This document shows, in pieces, positions 28,650 to 37,750 of a stretch of DNA of 64,000 bases. Position numbers and translations under genes: made by a program. The stretch's first letter is position 1. Every line of letters starts with the position of its first letter. Below the pieces are notes generated by a model. That model saw only the letters and a list, made by a program, of their open reading frames with translations. It did no database searches and had not been told where the DNA came from. Source of the stretch: Glaciibacter superstes DSM 21135 (GTDB lineage: Bacteria > Actinomycetota > Actinomycetes > Actinomycetales > Microbacteriaceae); assembly GCF_000421145.1 (NCBI RefSeq), contig NZ_ATWH01000001.1, positions 310,001 to 374,000 of the forward strand, written 5' to 3'.

Positions 28650-28781
28650 GGCATCCTCCCTCCGTATGCCACCCTACGGAGGCAGCTGGGCTGCGGCAAT
28701 GGGGCGATTCTGCAAACGCGACGGGCGGCATCCGTCACCGGCGTCGACGGATTGACAGCGGCTGAGCCGCCCGCTCCGAGC

Positions 28782-29315
28782 TCAGTCGCGGTCGGCCAGT
28801 CGGGCCCGGTAGGCGGCGACATGCACGCGATTGCCGCAGTTGCCGGTGTCACAGAACCGCTTGGAGCGGTTGCGGGAGAGATCGACGAGCACACCATCGC
28901 AGTCGTCTGCGGCACAGAGCCCGAGGCGCGAGAGTTCGCCTGACCTCACCAGATCGACGATTGCCATTGAGGATTCGACCGCTATTCGACTGACGAGCGC
29001 CGAGTCGGCGGATGTCGCGTGCAGGTGCCAGTCCCAGGCGTCGTGTCTGACGAGCTGGGGCATGGCGTGCGCTTCCTCCAGCATGTCGTTGACCTCAGCG
29101 ACGACGTCGACTTCTGTTGCCGTCCACAGGCGGCGAAGTCTGCCTCGAAGTTCGCGGATGGCCTCGAGTTCGGCATCGTCGCCATCACGGCGCCCGGTGA
29201 ATTCCCACAGGTCCAGGAGACCCGCCAACTGCCCGGGCGTCGCGAGCTCGTCCTCACCGGAATGAGAAGCACCTGGAACCGTATTCACGAGCGCTGCGGT
29301 TGATTGGAGAGACAC
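28782..29315 (-). CDS. CGNR zinc-finger (ABATE domain) regulator
   Basis: The 177-residue protein has a helical ABATE region (about 20-125: LAGLLDLWEFTGRRDGDDAE, DDMLEEAHAMPQL-like stretch) and a C-terminal CGNR zinc finger. The finger is LGLCAADDCDGVLVDLSRNR followed by KRFCDTGNCGNRVHVAAYR, with four cysteines for zinc. These proteins are presumed stress-linked DNA-binding regulators. The start is GTG at 29315, with no strong ribosome site. It is divergent from the EamA gene at 29551. Confidence 0.85.
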   Translation of the reverse strand: MSLQSTAALVNTVPGASHSGEDELATPGQLAGLLDLWEFTGRRDGDDAELEAIRELRGRLRRLWTATEVDVVAEVNDMLEEAHAMPQLVRHDAWDWHLHATSADSALVSRIAVESSMAIVDLVRSGELSRLGLCAADDCDGVLVDLSRNRSKRFCDTGNCGNRVHVAAYRARLADRD

Positions 29316-29340
29316 CTCGGTGTCATGAGCAAAGAGGATG

Positions 29341-29427
29341 TTGACTCCTGTCCTCGTTCAGGTCTACTGTGATACTGACGGATGTCATGAGTATAACGTC
29401 GTTTGACTCCTGACACTGGTACTGACG
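29341..29427 (+). promoter_or_regulatory. Promoter-like TTGACT-18-TACTGT with a second partial copy
   Basis: TTGACT (29341-29346) and TACTGT (29365-29370) have 18-base spacing on the plus strand. The words TTGACTCCTG and TACTGACG both recur together at 29403-29427, a partial direct duplication. On the minus strand TATACT (29390-29395) could serve the CGNR gene. The region separates two divergent genes. Confidence 0.4.
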
Positions 29428-29550
29428 CGGCCTGCTGACCCGGCTGCCGCCAGAGCCACTCCCCGAAACGCGTGAACACCACTCACTCGCAACACCCCAC
29501 CACCGGACCACCGCGCCAACGCACCACCGACGATGCCCGAAAGGCCTACC

Positions 29551-30519
29551 GTGACCGAACCGTCCCTCGCGAGCACCGGGTCGATCGCCGTGCCGACCCG
29601 GGCCGCGCAGTCGGGCGCGGGAGCCGGCATCCTGATCGCCCTGCTCTCAGCAGCGATGTTCGGCCTGTCCGGCCCGTTCGCCAAGGCGTTGATGGAAGCC
29701 GGATGGTCGCCGGGCGCCGCCGTGCTGGTGCGCGTGGGCGGCGCGGCGCTTGTGATGCTCATTCCCAGCATCCTGATGCTGCGCGGCCGCTGGTCGCTGC
29801 TGTTCCGCAAGGGCCGGATGCTGGTGGCCTACGGCGTGATTGCGATCGCCGGTGCGCAGGTGTCGTTCTTCAATGCCGTGCAGACCCTCACCGTGGGGGT
29901 CGCGCTCCTCATCGAGTATCTCGCGCCGGTGCTGCTCGTGCTCGCCGTGTGGATCATCCGGCGCCGACGCCCCGGATGGCTCACGATCGGTGGGGCCGTT
30001 CTCGCAATGATCGGAATGGTGCTGGTGCTTGGCATCATCGGCGAGGTGTCGATCAGTGTTCCTGGTGTGCTGTGGGCGCTGACGGCTGCCGTCTGCCTGG
30101 CCGGTTACTTCGTGCTGTCTGCACGCGTTGACGACGAGCTTCCCCCGATCATCCTGGCGTCGGGCGGGTTTGTCACCGGCGCCGTCACCATCGGGCTGCT
30201 TGGACTCGTCGGGCTCCTCCCGATGCGCTTCTCCGATCAGCCGGTGACGATCGTCGGCTGGGAGACGCACTGGATCTGGCCGGTGCTGTTCCTCATCCTG
30301 GTGCCGACCGTGTTCGCTTACATCTCCGGCATCGTCGCAGCGGGCAAGCTCGGCTCGCGGATCGCCTCGTTCGTGGGGCTCACCGAGGTGATGTTCGCTG
30401 TGCTGGCGTCGTGGCTCCTCCTCGCCGAGCTGCCGACGTTCATCCAGCTACTCGGCGGTCTCGGCATCGTCGCCGGCGTTGTGCTGGTGCGCGCCGACCG
30501 CAACCAGGCGTCGCTCTAG
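29551..30519 (+). CDS. EamA/DMT-family transporter
   Basis: The 322-residue carrier has two five-helix repeats, with ALLSAAMFGLSGPFAKALME, VSFFNAVQTLTVGVALLIEYLAPVL, GVLWALTAAVCLAGYFVL and the late GLTEVMFAVLASWLLLAELP. GTG at 29551 is preferred to ATG 29533 because GAAAGG sits before it. It probably exports or imports a small metabolite; the substrate is unknown. It has little similarity in detail to the EamA protein at 26599. Confidence 0.88.
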   Translation: MTEPSLASTGSIAVPTRAAQSGAGAGILIALLSAAMFGLSGPFAKALMEAGWSPGAAVLVRVGGAALVMLIPSILMLRGRWSLLFRKGRMLVAYGVIAIAGAQVSFFNAVQTLTVGVALLIEYLAPVLLVLAVWIIRRRRPGWLTIGGAVLAMIGMVLVLGIIGEVSISVPGVLWALTAAVCLAGYFVLSARVDDELPPIILASGGFVTGAVTIGLLGLVGLLPMRFSDQPVTIVGWETHWIWPVLFLILVPTVFAYISGIVAAGKLGSRIASFVGLTEVMFAVLASWLLLAELPTFIQLLGGLGIVAGVVLVRADRNQASL

Positions 30520-30647
30520 CCAGCTCCCGGTCGCCTGCTCGCCCGCGCTCGCCCCGCGCACCCCCGCACCCCGTCCGCGTGCGGCGACGGCGGCTGCTGT
30601 CGACACCGGCGTCCACCCGGCGGATACTGGCACTGGAGGTGGGCGCT

Positions 30648-32258
30648 ATGGCGCACAACACCCGGGACCAGGGCGGTCACAACGACGGCCTTCAAGCGCC
30701 GCTGATGCCGAGGCGCGTTGAGCTCCTGGCAGCGACGTCACTGGCGATCGACCTCGGGCTTGGCCAACCCTTGGAACACATGCTGCGATCGTGCACGCTG
30801 GGCATGCGCCTGACCGAGCAGCTCGGACTCGGGCGAGAGCACCGCGACCGGGTCTTCTACGCGACACTTCTCGCCTGGATCGGCTGCCACGCAGACTCTC
30901 CGGAGCTGGCCGCCGTCTTCGGCGATGACATCGGGTTTCGTGCCGCGACGTATCGTGTCGACATGCATGGCGCGGCACTGATGGGGCTGATGCTGAGAAA
31001 AGTCGCCTCCGGGAAACCGCCGCTCGTTCGTGGCGTGCGCACCGCAGCGTTCCTCGTGACAGGACGCAGCACACTGCATGACGTGATCGTCTCGCACTGT
31101 GTCTCGGCCGGCGCGCTGGCCGGCCGTCTCGGCGTCGACGACGAAGTGGGGCGCTTGCTGGGCTTCACCTTCGAGCGCTGGGACGGCGCCGGGCTGCCAA
31201 ACGGTGCGCATGGCCCGGAGATCCCCGTGGAGATGCGCATCGTTCATCTGTGTGACACAGCAGAAACATACCTTCGAGATGGCGGGCCGGAGGCCGCAAT
31301 GAAGATGGTTCGGCAGCGCCGCGGCACCCACTTCGACCCGGAGATCGCCGACGCCTTCTGCGACTCCGCACCGGAACTGTGCCGAGGGCTGGCCGAGGAA
31401 GACGCATGGTCAACTGCGCTCGCCTCTGCGCCGGAGGATCAGGTGCTCGACGATTCCGAGCTCGATCGTGTGCTCACCGCAATGGGGGACTTCGCCGATC
31501 TCAAGTCCCCCTTCACGATCGGGCACTCTCGCGCCGTGGCAGCCCTGGCCGAAGCCGCCGGGCAGAACGCCGGGCTGCCCGCGGCTGAACAACGCCGACT
31601 CCGGCTGGCCGGACTGGTGCACGACCTCGGCCGGATGGGCGTGTCGAACGCGATCTGGGACAAAACGACACCGCTGACCACCGCAGAGCAGGAACGGGTG
31701 CATCTGCACCCCTATCTGACGGAGAGAATCCTGGGCCGCGTGCCAGCCCTTCGCCCGATCGCTGCACTCGCCGGAGCGCATCACGAGCGTCTCGACGGAT
31801 CAGGGTATTCGCGCGGGGTATCCGCAGAGGGCCTCGGCGTAACATCCCGGATACTTGCGGCCGCTGACAGCTACCGCGCCTCGACCGAACCCCGGCCACA
31901 TCGGGAGCCATCGTCAATGGCGGAGGCCGCCGCCAGGCTTCGAAACGAAGTGGTCGCTCTCCGCCTCGACGGGTCCGCAGTGGAAGCCGTGCTCGACGCC
32001 GCCGGTCACCGACGCTCGCGACGGCCGGCCGGGCCCGCCGGGCTGACCAGTCGAGAGGTCGATGTACTCCGGCTGATCGTGCGCGGATTCTCGAGCCGCC
32101 AGATCGCCGCGGATCTCGTCATCTCGGAGAAGACCGCCCGAAATCACCTTGAGCACATCTACGCGAAACTCGCCGTCACCAATCGCACCGGCGCAGCGCT
32201 CTTCGCCCTGCAGCACGGCATCGTCGGAAACGTCGACGACGCATCCGCTCTGCCCTGA
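30648..32258 (+). CDS. HD-GYP-type phosphohydrolase fused to LuxR DNA-binding domain
   Basis: The 536-residue protein has three parts. Residues about 130-230 form a degenerate first HD half (FERWDGAGLPNGAHGPEIP, missing the leading HH). Residues about 285-430 form an intact HD-GYP half with VHDLGRMG, HLHPYLTE and GAHHERLDGSGYSRG. Residues about 465-520 are a LuxR helix-turn-helix (LTSREVDVLRLIVRGFSSRQ, then ISEKTARNHLEHIYAKL). ATG at 30648 follows GGAGG. The order suggests a transcription factor that binds or cleaves a nucleotide second messenger. Confidence 0.85.
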   Translation: MAHNTRDQGGHNDGLQAPLMPRRVELLAATSLAIDLGLGQPLEHMLRSCTLGMRLTEQLGLGREHRDRVFYATLLAWIGCHADSPELAAVFGDDIGFRAATYRVDMHGAALMGLMLRKVASGKPPLVRGVRTAAFLVTGRSTLHDVIVSHCVSAGALAGRLGVDDEVGRLLGFTFERWDGAGLPNGAHGPEIPVEMRIVHLCDTAETYLRDGGPEAAMKMVRQRRGTHFDPEIADAFCDSAPELCRGLAEEDAWSTALASAPEDQVLDDSELDRVLTAMGDFADLKSPFTIGHSRAVAALAEAAGQNAGLPAAEQRRLRLAGLVHDLGRMGVSNAIWDKTTPLTTAEQERVHLHPYLTERILGRVPALRPIAALAGAHHERLDGSGYSRGVSAEGLGVTSRILAAADSYRASTEPRPHREPSSMAEAAARLRNEVVALRLDGSAVEAVLDAAGHRRSRRPAGPAGLTSREVDVLRLIVRGFSSRQIAADLVISEKTARNHLEHIYAKLAVTNRTGAALFALQHGIVGNVDDASALP

Positions 32259-32370
32259 ATCGGTCAACGGGCGCTGCCCTCGATAAATGAGGCGGATGCC
32301 TCATGCCGTTTCATTCCCGCTCGCGCACTGTAGAAGAAAGAAGCACGAAGCATGAAGGTGAGGTTGAGCC

Positions 32371-33144
32371 ATGAAGACACAGAGCCCCCACAGCGAGGCA
32401 GAGCGAACGGCGCGGGAAGCGCGCGTACCAGCGGGAGTCGGGGACCGAGTCGCCGGCTACGGCGTGATGGGCGTTCCGTTTGCCAACGGCGAGTACCTGG
32501 CGCTCCGGCATTGGACGGCAAGTTCATTCGGCCCTGGTTACCGGTCGGTGTGGCATCGTGACCGCGTCGGCGACTGGACGATCTATGCCGATGCCCCACC
32601 CGAACTCAGTTGCGCACGATTTGTGGGTGCGGCCGCGCATCGCACGAAGACGGCCGGGATCACCATCGATTGGCATGACGATCGTCGACTGAGCGTGCGG
32701 GTGGCCCCGCACATCACGTGGTCCATGGAGTTGGCGGAGACGAGCGCCACGCGCCTGCTGAGCGCCGCAGGTTCGGCCATGTCCAACCGAATCTGGGGGA
32801 TGCACTGGCTGTTGCGTGCCATGGGCGCCGGCATCGGCCCGATGCTCGGAAGCGGACGGATGCAGCTGACGGGGCAGATGCCGAACGGTCACGATTATCG
32901 TCTGGCACCACGGAAAGTCTGGGTCGTTGAGCGGTCCACTGCACAGATCGAGGGGCGCGATCTCGGTGCGCAGCAGTCGTTGCGTTCGCAAGCCAGGCTC
33001 GGCGAACTCTGGCTGCCGCAGCGCGGCCTCTTCTACGCGCACACCAGCGGGCAGTTTCAGCTTCCTTCCACTGTGCTCGACTCAGCTGTGCCCGGCTCAG
33101 CTCAGCTCGGCTCGGCTCAGCGCAGAGCAGCGGACGAAGCGTAG
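32371..33144 (+). CDS. Uncharacterised protein
   Basis: This 257-residue soluble protein is not recognised. The middle is Trp/His-rich (LRHWTASSFGPGYRSVWHRD, AGITIDWHDDRRLSVRVAP, SNRIWGMHWLLRAMGAGIG), suggesting a beta-sandwich ligand-binding fold. Its C-terminal 20 residues are low complexity and come from short CTCAGCT/CTCGGCT DNA repeats at about 33080-33125, which may slip. GGTGAGG precedes the ATG. It is convergent with the DUF5684 gene. Confidence 0.6.
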   Translation: MKTQSPHSEAERTAREARVPAGVGDRVAGYGVMGVPFANGEYLALRHWTASSFGPGYRSVWHRDRVGDWTIYADAPPELSCARFVGAAAHRTKTAGITIDWHDDRRLSVRVAPHITWSMELAETSATRLLSAAGSAMSNRIWGMHWLLRAMGAGIGPMLGSGRMQLTGQMPNGHDYRLAPRKVWVVERSTAQIEGRDLGAQQSLRSQARLGELWLPQRGLFYAHTSGQFQLPSTVLDSAVPGSAQLGSAQRRAADEA

Positions 33145-33198
33145 CGCATCCGGTGGTCGACGGGCAGTGTTGGGCTGATGACACCGTCACGCCGACCG

Positions 33199-33681
33199 CT
33201 ACGGGCGGTATCCCGTCGAAGGAGCCGGAGTTCCGGCCGGATAGGCGCCGTGGCCCGCCCACGGCCCCGCATATCCCGCGCGGGAGATCAGATCCGGGCG
33301 ATAAGGGGCGCTCCCGCATCCGAGCATGAAGAGCCAGACCAACGGCAGGAAAATTCCGAGCACGAAGAAGCCTGTCGACTTTCCGAATGCGATGTTCGAC
33401 CTGTACATCCCGATGTACAGGAAGACCGACGTGACGACATTGACGTACGGAATGATCGAGAAGAAGGCCCAGTAGCCAGGCACTCCGCCGATGAGCAGCC
33501 AGATGTAGTACCCGTAAACCGGTACCCACGCCTTCCACGGTTCGACACCGACCCTCGTGAAGAAGAACGACAGAGCGATCGCCGTGACGACGTACGCCAC
33601 GACGAGCATTGCCAGCGTGAAGACCATGGTTGCGACGAAGATCGCGGCAAAGACTGGCCACACTTGGTCAGAAGAACTCAT
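33199..33681 (-). CDS. DUF5684 membrane protein
   Basis: The 160-residue protein has three to four spans: VFAAIFVATMVFTLAMLVVAYVVTA, then the signature VGVEPWKAWVPVYGYYIWLLIGG, SIIPYVNVVTSVFLYIGM and GFFVLGIFLPLVWLFMLG. It ends in a Pro/Gly/Tyr-rich tail (AGPWAGHGAYPAGTPAPSTG). The 'PWKAWVPVYGYY' block is typical of DUF5684 proteins, whose role is unknown; some are signal-peptidase-I associated. Confidence 0.8.
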   Translation of the reverse strand: MSSSDQVWPVFAAIFVATMVFTLAMLVVAYVVTAIALSFFFTRVGVEPWKAWVPVYGYYIWLLIGGVPGYWAFFSIIPYVNVVTSVFLYIGMYRSNIAFGKSTGFFVLGIFLPLVWLFMLGCGSAPYRPDLISRAGYAGPWAGHGAYPAGTPAPSTGYRP

Positions 33682-33737
33682 TACACCCCCACGGGAAACT
33701 ACAGATTATCTGCCGGCGCCCCCGGCATCCGGTGGTC

Positions 33738-35024
33738 TCAGTCGATGAGGTCGTGACGCACGACGATGGCCTCGCGGTCTGGGCCGACGCCGATCGCCGA
33801 AATGCGCGCACCGCTCATGGCCTCGAGCGCCAGCACGTAGTCCTGGGCGTTTTGCGGCAGGTCGTCGAAGGCGCGGGCACCCGTGATGTCCTCTTTCCAG
33901 CCAGGGAAGTTCTCGTAGACCGGCGTCGCGTGGTGAAAATCGGACTGTGACACCGGCACCTCGTCGAAGCGCACCCCGTCGACCTCGTAGGCGACACAAA
34001 CGGGAATCTGCTCGAGCCCGGTCAATACGTCGAGTTTGGTGAGCACGAAGTCCGTCACCCCGTTGATCCGCGCCGTGAAGCGGGCTATCGGAGCGTCGTA
34101 CCAGCCGGTGCGGCGCGGACGGCCGGTGGTGGTGCCGAACTCGAAGCCTTTCTCGCGCAGAAAGTCTCCCGACTCGTCGAACAGCTCGGTCGGGAACGGC
34201 CCTGCGCCGACGCGTGTCGTGTACGCCTTGACCACGGCGATGATCCGGTCGATGCGGTTCGGCGCGATCCCCGAACCGGTTACCGCACCCCCCGACGTGG
34301 CATTCGATGAGGTGACGAACGGATACGTGCCGTGGTCGACATCCAGCATCGTCGCCTGACCGCCCTCGAACAGCACCGTCTTGCCGTCATCAAGAGCGCG
34401 GTGCAGGGTGAGTGCGGTGTCGTCGACCATCGGGCGCAGCCGCTCCGCGTAGCTGAGCAGATCGCCGACAACCTCTTCTACCTCGATGGCCCTGCGGTTG
34501 TATACCTTCACGAGCATATGATTCTTCTGCTCGAGCGCACCCTCGACCTTCTGCCTCAGGATGTTCTCGTCGAACAGGTCCTGAATCCGGATGCCGACCC
34601 GGTTGATCTTGTCGGCATACGACGGTCCGATTCCCCGCCCTGTCGTTCCGATCTGACGCTTGCCGAGGAAGCGCTCCGTGACCTTGTCAAGTGTGCGGTG
34701 GTAGGCGGTGATGACGTGCGCGTTCGCGCTGACCCGCAGCCTGGACACATCGACACCGCGCTCAGAGAGCGCGTCGAGCTCTTCGAACAGCACCTCGATG
34801 TCGACGACAACGCCGTTCGCGATCACCGGGATGACACCCGGGGTCAGGATGCCGGACGGCAGCAGGTGCAGCGCATATTTCTCGTCCCCGACGACAACGG
34901 TGTGGCCGGCGTTGTTCCCGCCGTTGAACTTGACGACGTAGTCGACCCGACTGCCGAGAAGGTCGGTCGCCTTACCCTTGCCCTCGTCGCCCCATTGGGC
35001 TCCGATCAATACGATCGCTGGCAT
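33738..35024 (-). CDS. purA: Adenylosuccinate synthetase
   Basis: This enzyme converts IMP and aspartate to adenylosuccinate using GTP, the first step from IMP to AMP. The 428-residue protein is complete: [19 protein letters not shown] (GTP loop), [44 protein letters not shown] and [13 protein letters not shown] precedes the ATG. It begins 3 bases after a DUF3151 gene and shares its promoter. Confidence 0.98.
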   Translation of the reverse strand: MPAIVLIGAQWGDEGKGKATDLLGSRVDYVVKFNGGNNAGHTVVVGDEKYALHLLPSGILTPGVIPVIANGVVVDIEVLFEELDALSERGVDVSRLRVSANAHVITAYHRTLDKVTERFLGKRQIGTTGRGIGPSYADKINRVGIRIQDLFDENILRQKVEGALEQKNHMLVKVYNRRAIEVEEVVGDLLSYAERLRPMVDDTALTLHRALDDGKTVLFEGGQATMLDVDHGTYPFVTSSNATSGGAVTGSGIAPNRIDRIIAVVKAYTTRVGAGPFPTELFDESGDFLREKGFEFGTTTGRPRRTGWYDAPIARFTARINGVTDFVLTKLDVLTGLEQIPVCVAYEVDGVRFDEVPVSQSDFHHATPVYENFPGWKEDITGARAFDDLPQNAQDYVLALEAMSGARISAIGVGPDREAIVVRHDLID

Positions 35025-35027
35025 CTG

Positions 35028-35561
35028 TCAGTCCTCTCCTCGAATTACGAAAGCTTCTGTCGACGGCGCGGCGTCTGCGGCATTCCTCGCCGCGCCACCG
35101 GTCACGTCTGGCCGAATCACCTGGATCAACTGGGTGGTGGTGTGTTCAGACTCGATACGGGCAACCGCGCTCGGGTCTGAATCGGCGAGCAGGCTACCCA
35201 AGCGCTCCACCTCGTCGGTCTCACCGATCTGCCCGGCGGCACGGCGGAGTGCGTAGAACGCCCGCAGCACGCCGCGGTTGGGTTCGTGGCTCCACGGGAT
35301 CGAACCGTGGCCACGCCAGCCGGCCTTTCGCAGGGCGTCGAGGCCGCGGTGGTAACCGACGCGCGCGTAGGCATACGACTCGATGGTGCGGGCCTCTGAA
35401 TTCGCGACATCGGCCAACTCCGCCCAGGCGAGCGATGAGGTCGGGTGCGTGGTGACAACATCCGTCACTCGGTGTCTACCGGCTCGATCGAGCGCAGCAC
35501 GAACCTCTGGTTCGTCGGGAAGCAGGGTCTCTGGCTGGTCGAGCAGGTTATCGCCGGTCAC
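35028..35561 (-). CDS. DUF3151 family protein
   Basis: This 177-residue actinobacterial protein of unknown function has the conserved core SSLAWAELADVANSEARTIESYAYARVGYHRG (seen in pieces), GWRGHGSIPWSHEPNRGVLRAFYALRRAA. It stands directly before purA with a 3-base gap. The co-transcription with purA suggests a link to purine supply, but no reaction can be proposed. Start GTG at 35561 is probably leaderless. Confidence 0.88.
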   Translation of the reverse strand: MTGDNLLDQPETLLPDEPEVRAALDRAGRHRVTDVVTTHPTSSLAWAELADVANSEARTIESYAYARVGYHRGLDALRKAGWRGHGSIPWSHEPNRGVLRAFYALRRAAGQIGETDEVERLGSLLADSDPSAVARIESEHTTTQLIQVIRPDVTGGAARNAADAAPSTEAFVIRGED

Positions 35562-35566
35562 ACTGA

Positions 35567-35572
35567 ATCCTA
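35567..35572 (-). promoter_or_regulatory. -10 box of the DUF3151-purA operon
   Basis: TAGGAT on the minus strand ends 5 bases before the GTG start of the DUF3151 gene. There is no ribosome site in that space, so the transcript would begin at or next to the start codon. This is a typical leaderless arrangement. Confidence 0.5.
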
Positions 35573-35682
35573 TCGCGACCGATTCCGAAGCGCCTGTTCA
35601 AGCGGAGGGTAGACGCCACCTTGCGCAAGGAGAAAGATGGCGGATACACCGTCACGAGCCGCCACACCGGAAGGGGCAACGA

Positions 35683-37002
35683 ATGTCCGAACGGGTTCTG
35701 CAGACCAGCTGCGTGATCGCGGGCGGCGGGCCGGGTGGCATGATGCTCGGCCTGCTGCTGGCGAGGGCCGGCGTCGACGTGATCGTGGCCGAGAAGCACG
35801 ACGACTTCTTCCGCGATTTTCGCGGCGACACCATTCATCCGTCGACGATCGACCTGCTCGACCAGCTCGGTCTTCGTGAGCGGTTCGACGCCATCGGGCA
35901 GAGCGCCATCCACACGCTCGATGTCGTCATCAACCGCAATCGGATGACGCCGGTCGACTTCTCGAACCTGCGCGGCCGAAACCAGAGCATCGCGCTCATG
36001 CCGCAGTGGGACTTCCTTTCCCTGTTGGCAGAGGAGGCGGCGCGCTACCCGAACTTCCGTCTGTTGCTCGGTACCGAAGTGACCGGTCTCGTTCACAATC
36101 GTTCCCGCGTCGCGGGCGTGGCCGCTGTCACGAAAGACGGGCCGGTGGAGATCAGGGCCCTGCTTACTGTGGCAGCCGACGGGCGCGACTCGACCGTCCG
36201 CGCGGCATCCGGACTCGTGCCTCGTGAGTACGGGGTTCCGGTAGACGTGCTTTGGTTCCGGCTGCCGAAGACCGGCACGCCGCCTCCGGACACCCTCGCC
36301 TATCTGAACAGCGAGTCGATGGTGATCACGATTCCGCGCACCGACTACTACCAGGCCGGAATGCTGATCAAAAAAGGAACATACGGCGAGATCCAGGAGG
36401 GCGGAATCGAAGAGTTCCGCGCTCGCATCGTGCGGGCCGCGCCGTTCCTGGCCCCGGTGGTCGCCTCGCTGGAGACGTGGGACCAGATCAAACTGCTCAC
36501 CGTGCAGGTGAACCGCCTCAGCCAGTGGTGGCTGCCAGGGATGCTGTGCATCGGCGATGCGGCGCACGCCATGTCGCCGGCGTTCGGTGTCGGGGTGAAT
36601 TACGCGATTCAGGATGCCGTCGCCGCGGCACGGATACTCGCAGAACCGCTTCGCACTCGCACGATCTCGTCGCGTGATGTCGAAAGGGTGCAGGCGAGAC
36701 GACTGCCTCCGGTGCGTCTGATGCAGCCGATCCAGTTGCGTCTGCACGCGGTGATCGCCAAGCCGGGAGGTGGCGGGTTTCTGCCCGACCCGATGCTGCC
36801 GTGGCAGAAGCGGGTGGCCGACACCGTTCTCCCGGTCGCGCGGAAGGTGCTGGCGAGGATCGTCGGCCGCGGTTTTCGGCCGGAGAAACTCGACGGAGTG
36901 CTACTGAGGCCGCTCGCACCGCACCGATCAGCGGTGGAACTCCGCGCCGACGCTCAGCTTCACCGACTCCGCTCCCGCGACAAGAAGTGCGCTACGCCCT
37001 GA
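35683..37002 (+). CDS. FAD-dependent aromatic-ring monooxygenase (PHBH/UbiH type)
   Basis: The 439-residue flavoprotein has the three class A motifs: dinucleotide loop VIAGGGPGGMMLGLLLARAG, DG motif VAADGRDSTVRAASG and GD motif CIGDAAHAMSPAFGVGVNYA. It probably hydroxylates an aromatic or polyketide-like compound using NAD(P)H and O2. The start ATG at 35683 follows GGAAGGGG. It lies alone between DUF3151 (divergent) and DUF3224 (convergent). The substrate is not evident. Confidence 0.9.
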   Translation: MSERVLQTSCVIAGGGPGGMMLGLLLARAGVDVIVAEKHDDFFRDFRGDTIHPSTIDLLDQLGLRERFDAIGQSAIHTLDVVINRNRMTPVDFSNLRGRNQSIALMPQWDFLSLLAEEAARYPNFRLLLGTEVTGLVHNRSRVAGVAAVTKDGPVEIRALLTVAADGRDSTVRAASGLVPREYGVPVDVLWFRLPKTGTPPPDTLAYLNSESMVITIPRTDYYQAGMLIKKGTYGEIQEGGIEEFRARIVRAAPFLAPVVASLETWDQIKLLTVQVNRLSQWWLPGMLCIGDAAHAMSPAFGVGVNYAIQDAVAAARILAEPLRTRTISSRDVERVQARRLPPVRLMQPIQLRLHAVIAKPGGGGFLPDPMLPWQKRVADTVLPVARKVLARIVGRGFRPEKLDGVLLRPLAPHRSAVELRADAQLHRLRSRDKKCATP

Positions 37003-37084
37003 GCGCGCCGGAGACCCAGAATCCCAAAAAGGGCCCGCCTCCTCCCAAAAAGCGCCACCACCCCTCCCACCACCCCTCCGCCGA

Positions 37085-37135
37085 GCCGTGAGCTGAGTAC
37101 CTTCCCACGCGCTTTTTAGGTGCTCAGCTCACGGT
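37085..37135. repeat. Palindrome, family C copy 1
   Basis: GCCGTGAGCTGAGTACC (37085-37101) pairs with GGTGCTCAGCTCACGGT (37119-37135) at 15 of 17 positions around a 17-base loop containing a short T-run. It sits between convergent genes. The second copy is at 38573. Confidence 0.75.
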
Positions 37136-37177
37136 TCGCGGGGAAAAGTGGACTCACGGCTCGGCGACCGATCGCCC

Positions 37178-37678
37178 TCAGTCCAGGTCGTAGTCGAGAA
37201 CCAGCTCGTAGCCGTTCTCTGCGTGGCCGCTGATGCGCAGTTCGGCCTCTCCCCGCAACGCGGTGAGCCCACCGGTGCCGAGGCCGGGCACCACTTCCAG
37301 CCGCGCGGTCACCGATCCGGCATCCTGGTCACCGATATGCCGCAAGACGCAGCTTCCATCGTGCCCGCCGATCGACCCCTCGAACCGTTCGAAACCGACG
37401 ACAGGTGCCGGCGCCGGCATGTAGGAGATCAGATAAGCGACCGAGCCGGTTCCCTCGATGTCGCCGGTGTAGATGTAGGTGACATCCGCGCGGGTCAGGC
37501 CGCGCTTCGGATAATACGTCTCACCCATCGTGGTGCCCTCACCGTCGATGTCGGCGAAAACGGATTCCGACCAGGATCCGACGGTGAATCGGCACACCGC
37601 TCTCTGCGAATACGCCTGCGGCGACCGATCATCGCGTGACTGGGTTTCTTTTGACTGGGTCTCCTGTGACTGGGTCAT
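37178..37678 (-). CDS. DUF3224 family protein
   Basis: This 166-residue beta-rich protein has AVCRFTVGSWSESVFADIDG, AYLISYMPAPAPVVGFERFEG and GHDGSCVLRHIGDQDAGSV, typical of DUF3224 proteins, which are often encoded beside AraC or marker-like regulators. Here the AraC gene is divergent, 72 bases away. ATG 37678 has TACGGT 6 bases upstream and no ribosome site (leaderless). The first 14 residues are encoded by a 15-base tandem repeat. Confidence 0.82.
   Translation of the reverse strand: MTQSQETQSKETQSRDDRSPQAYSQRAVCRFTVGSWSESVFADIDGEGTTMGETYYPKRGLTRADVTYIYTGDIEGTGSVAYLISYMPAPAPVVGFERFEGSIGGHDGSCVLRHIGDQDAGSVTARLEVVPGLGTGGLTALRGEAELRISGHAENGYELVLDYDLD
37636..37678. repeat. 15-base tandem repeat at the 5' end of the DUF3224 gene
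   Basis: Three units of about 15 bases (core TGACTGGGT) lie at 37636-37650, 37651-37665 and 37666-37678. On the minus strand they encode TQSQE-TQSKE-TQSRD right after the start codon. Because 15 is a multiple of three, copy-number changes would keep the frame. Confidence 0.7.
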
Positions 37679-37750
37679 ACGTCGACCGTACGAGAACGTC
37701 ACCGCCACCGTCTTGAACAAACGCGACGAGCGGCGCGTACGCTCGGGTTC

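Noticed and set aside
33080-33125. CTCAGCT/CTCGGCT runs at the end of the 257-residue protein as a possible repeat array
   Set aside because: The units are short and irregular and lie inside a coding frame; only a slippage note is justified.
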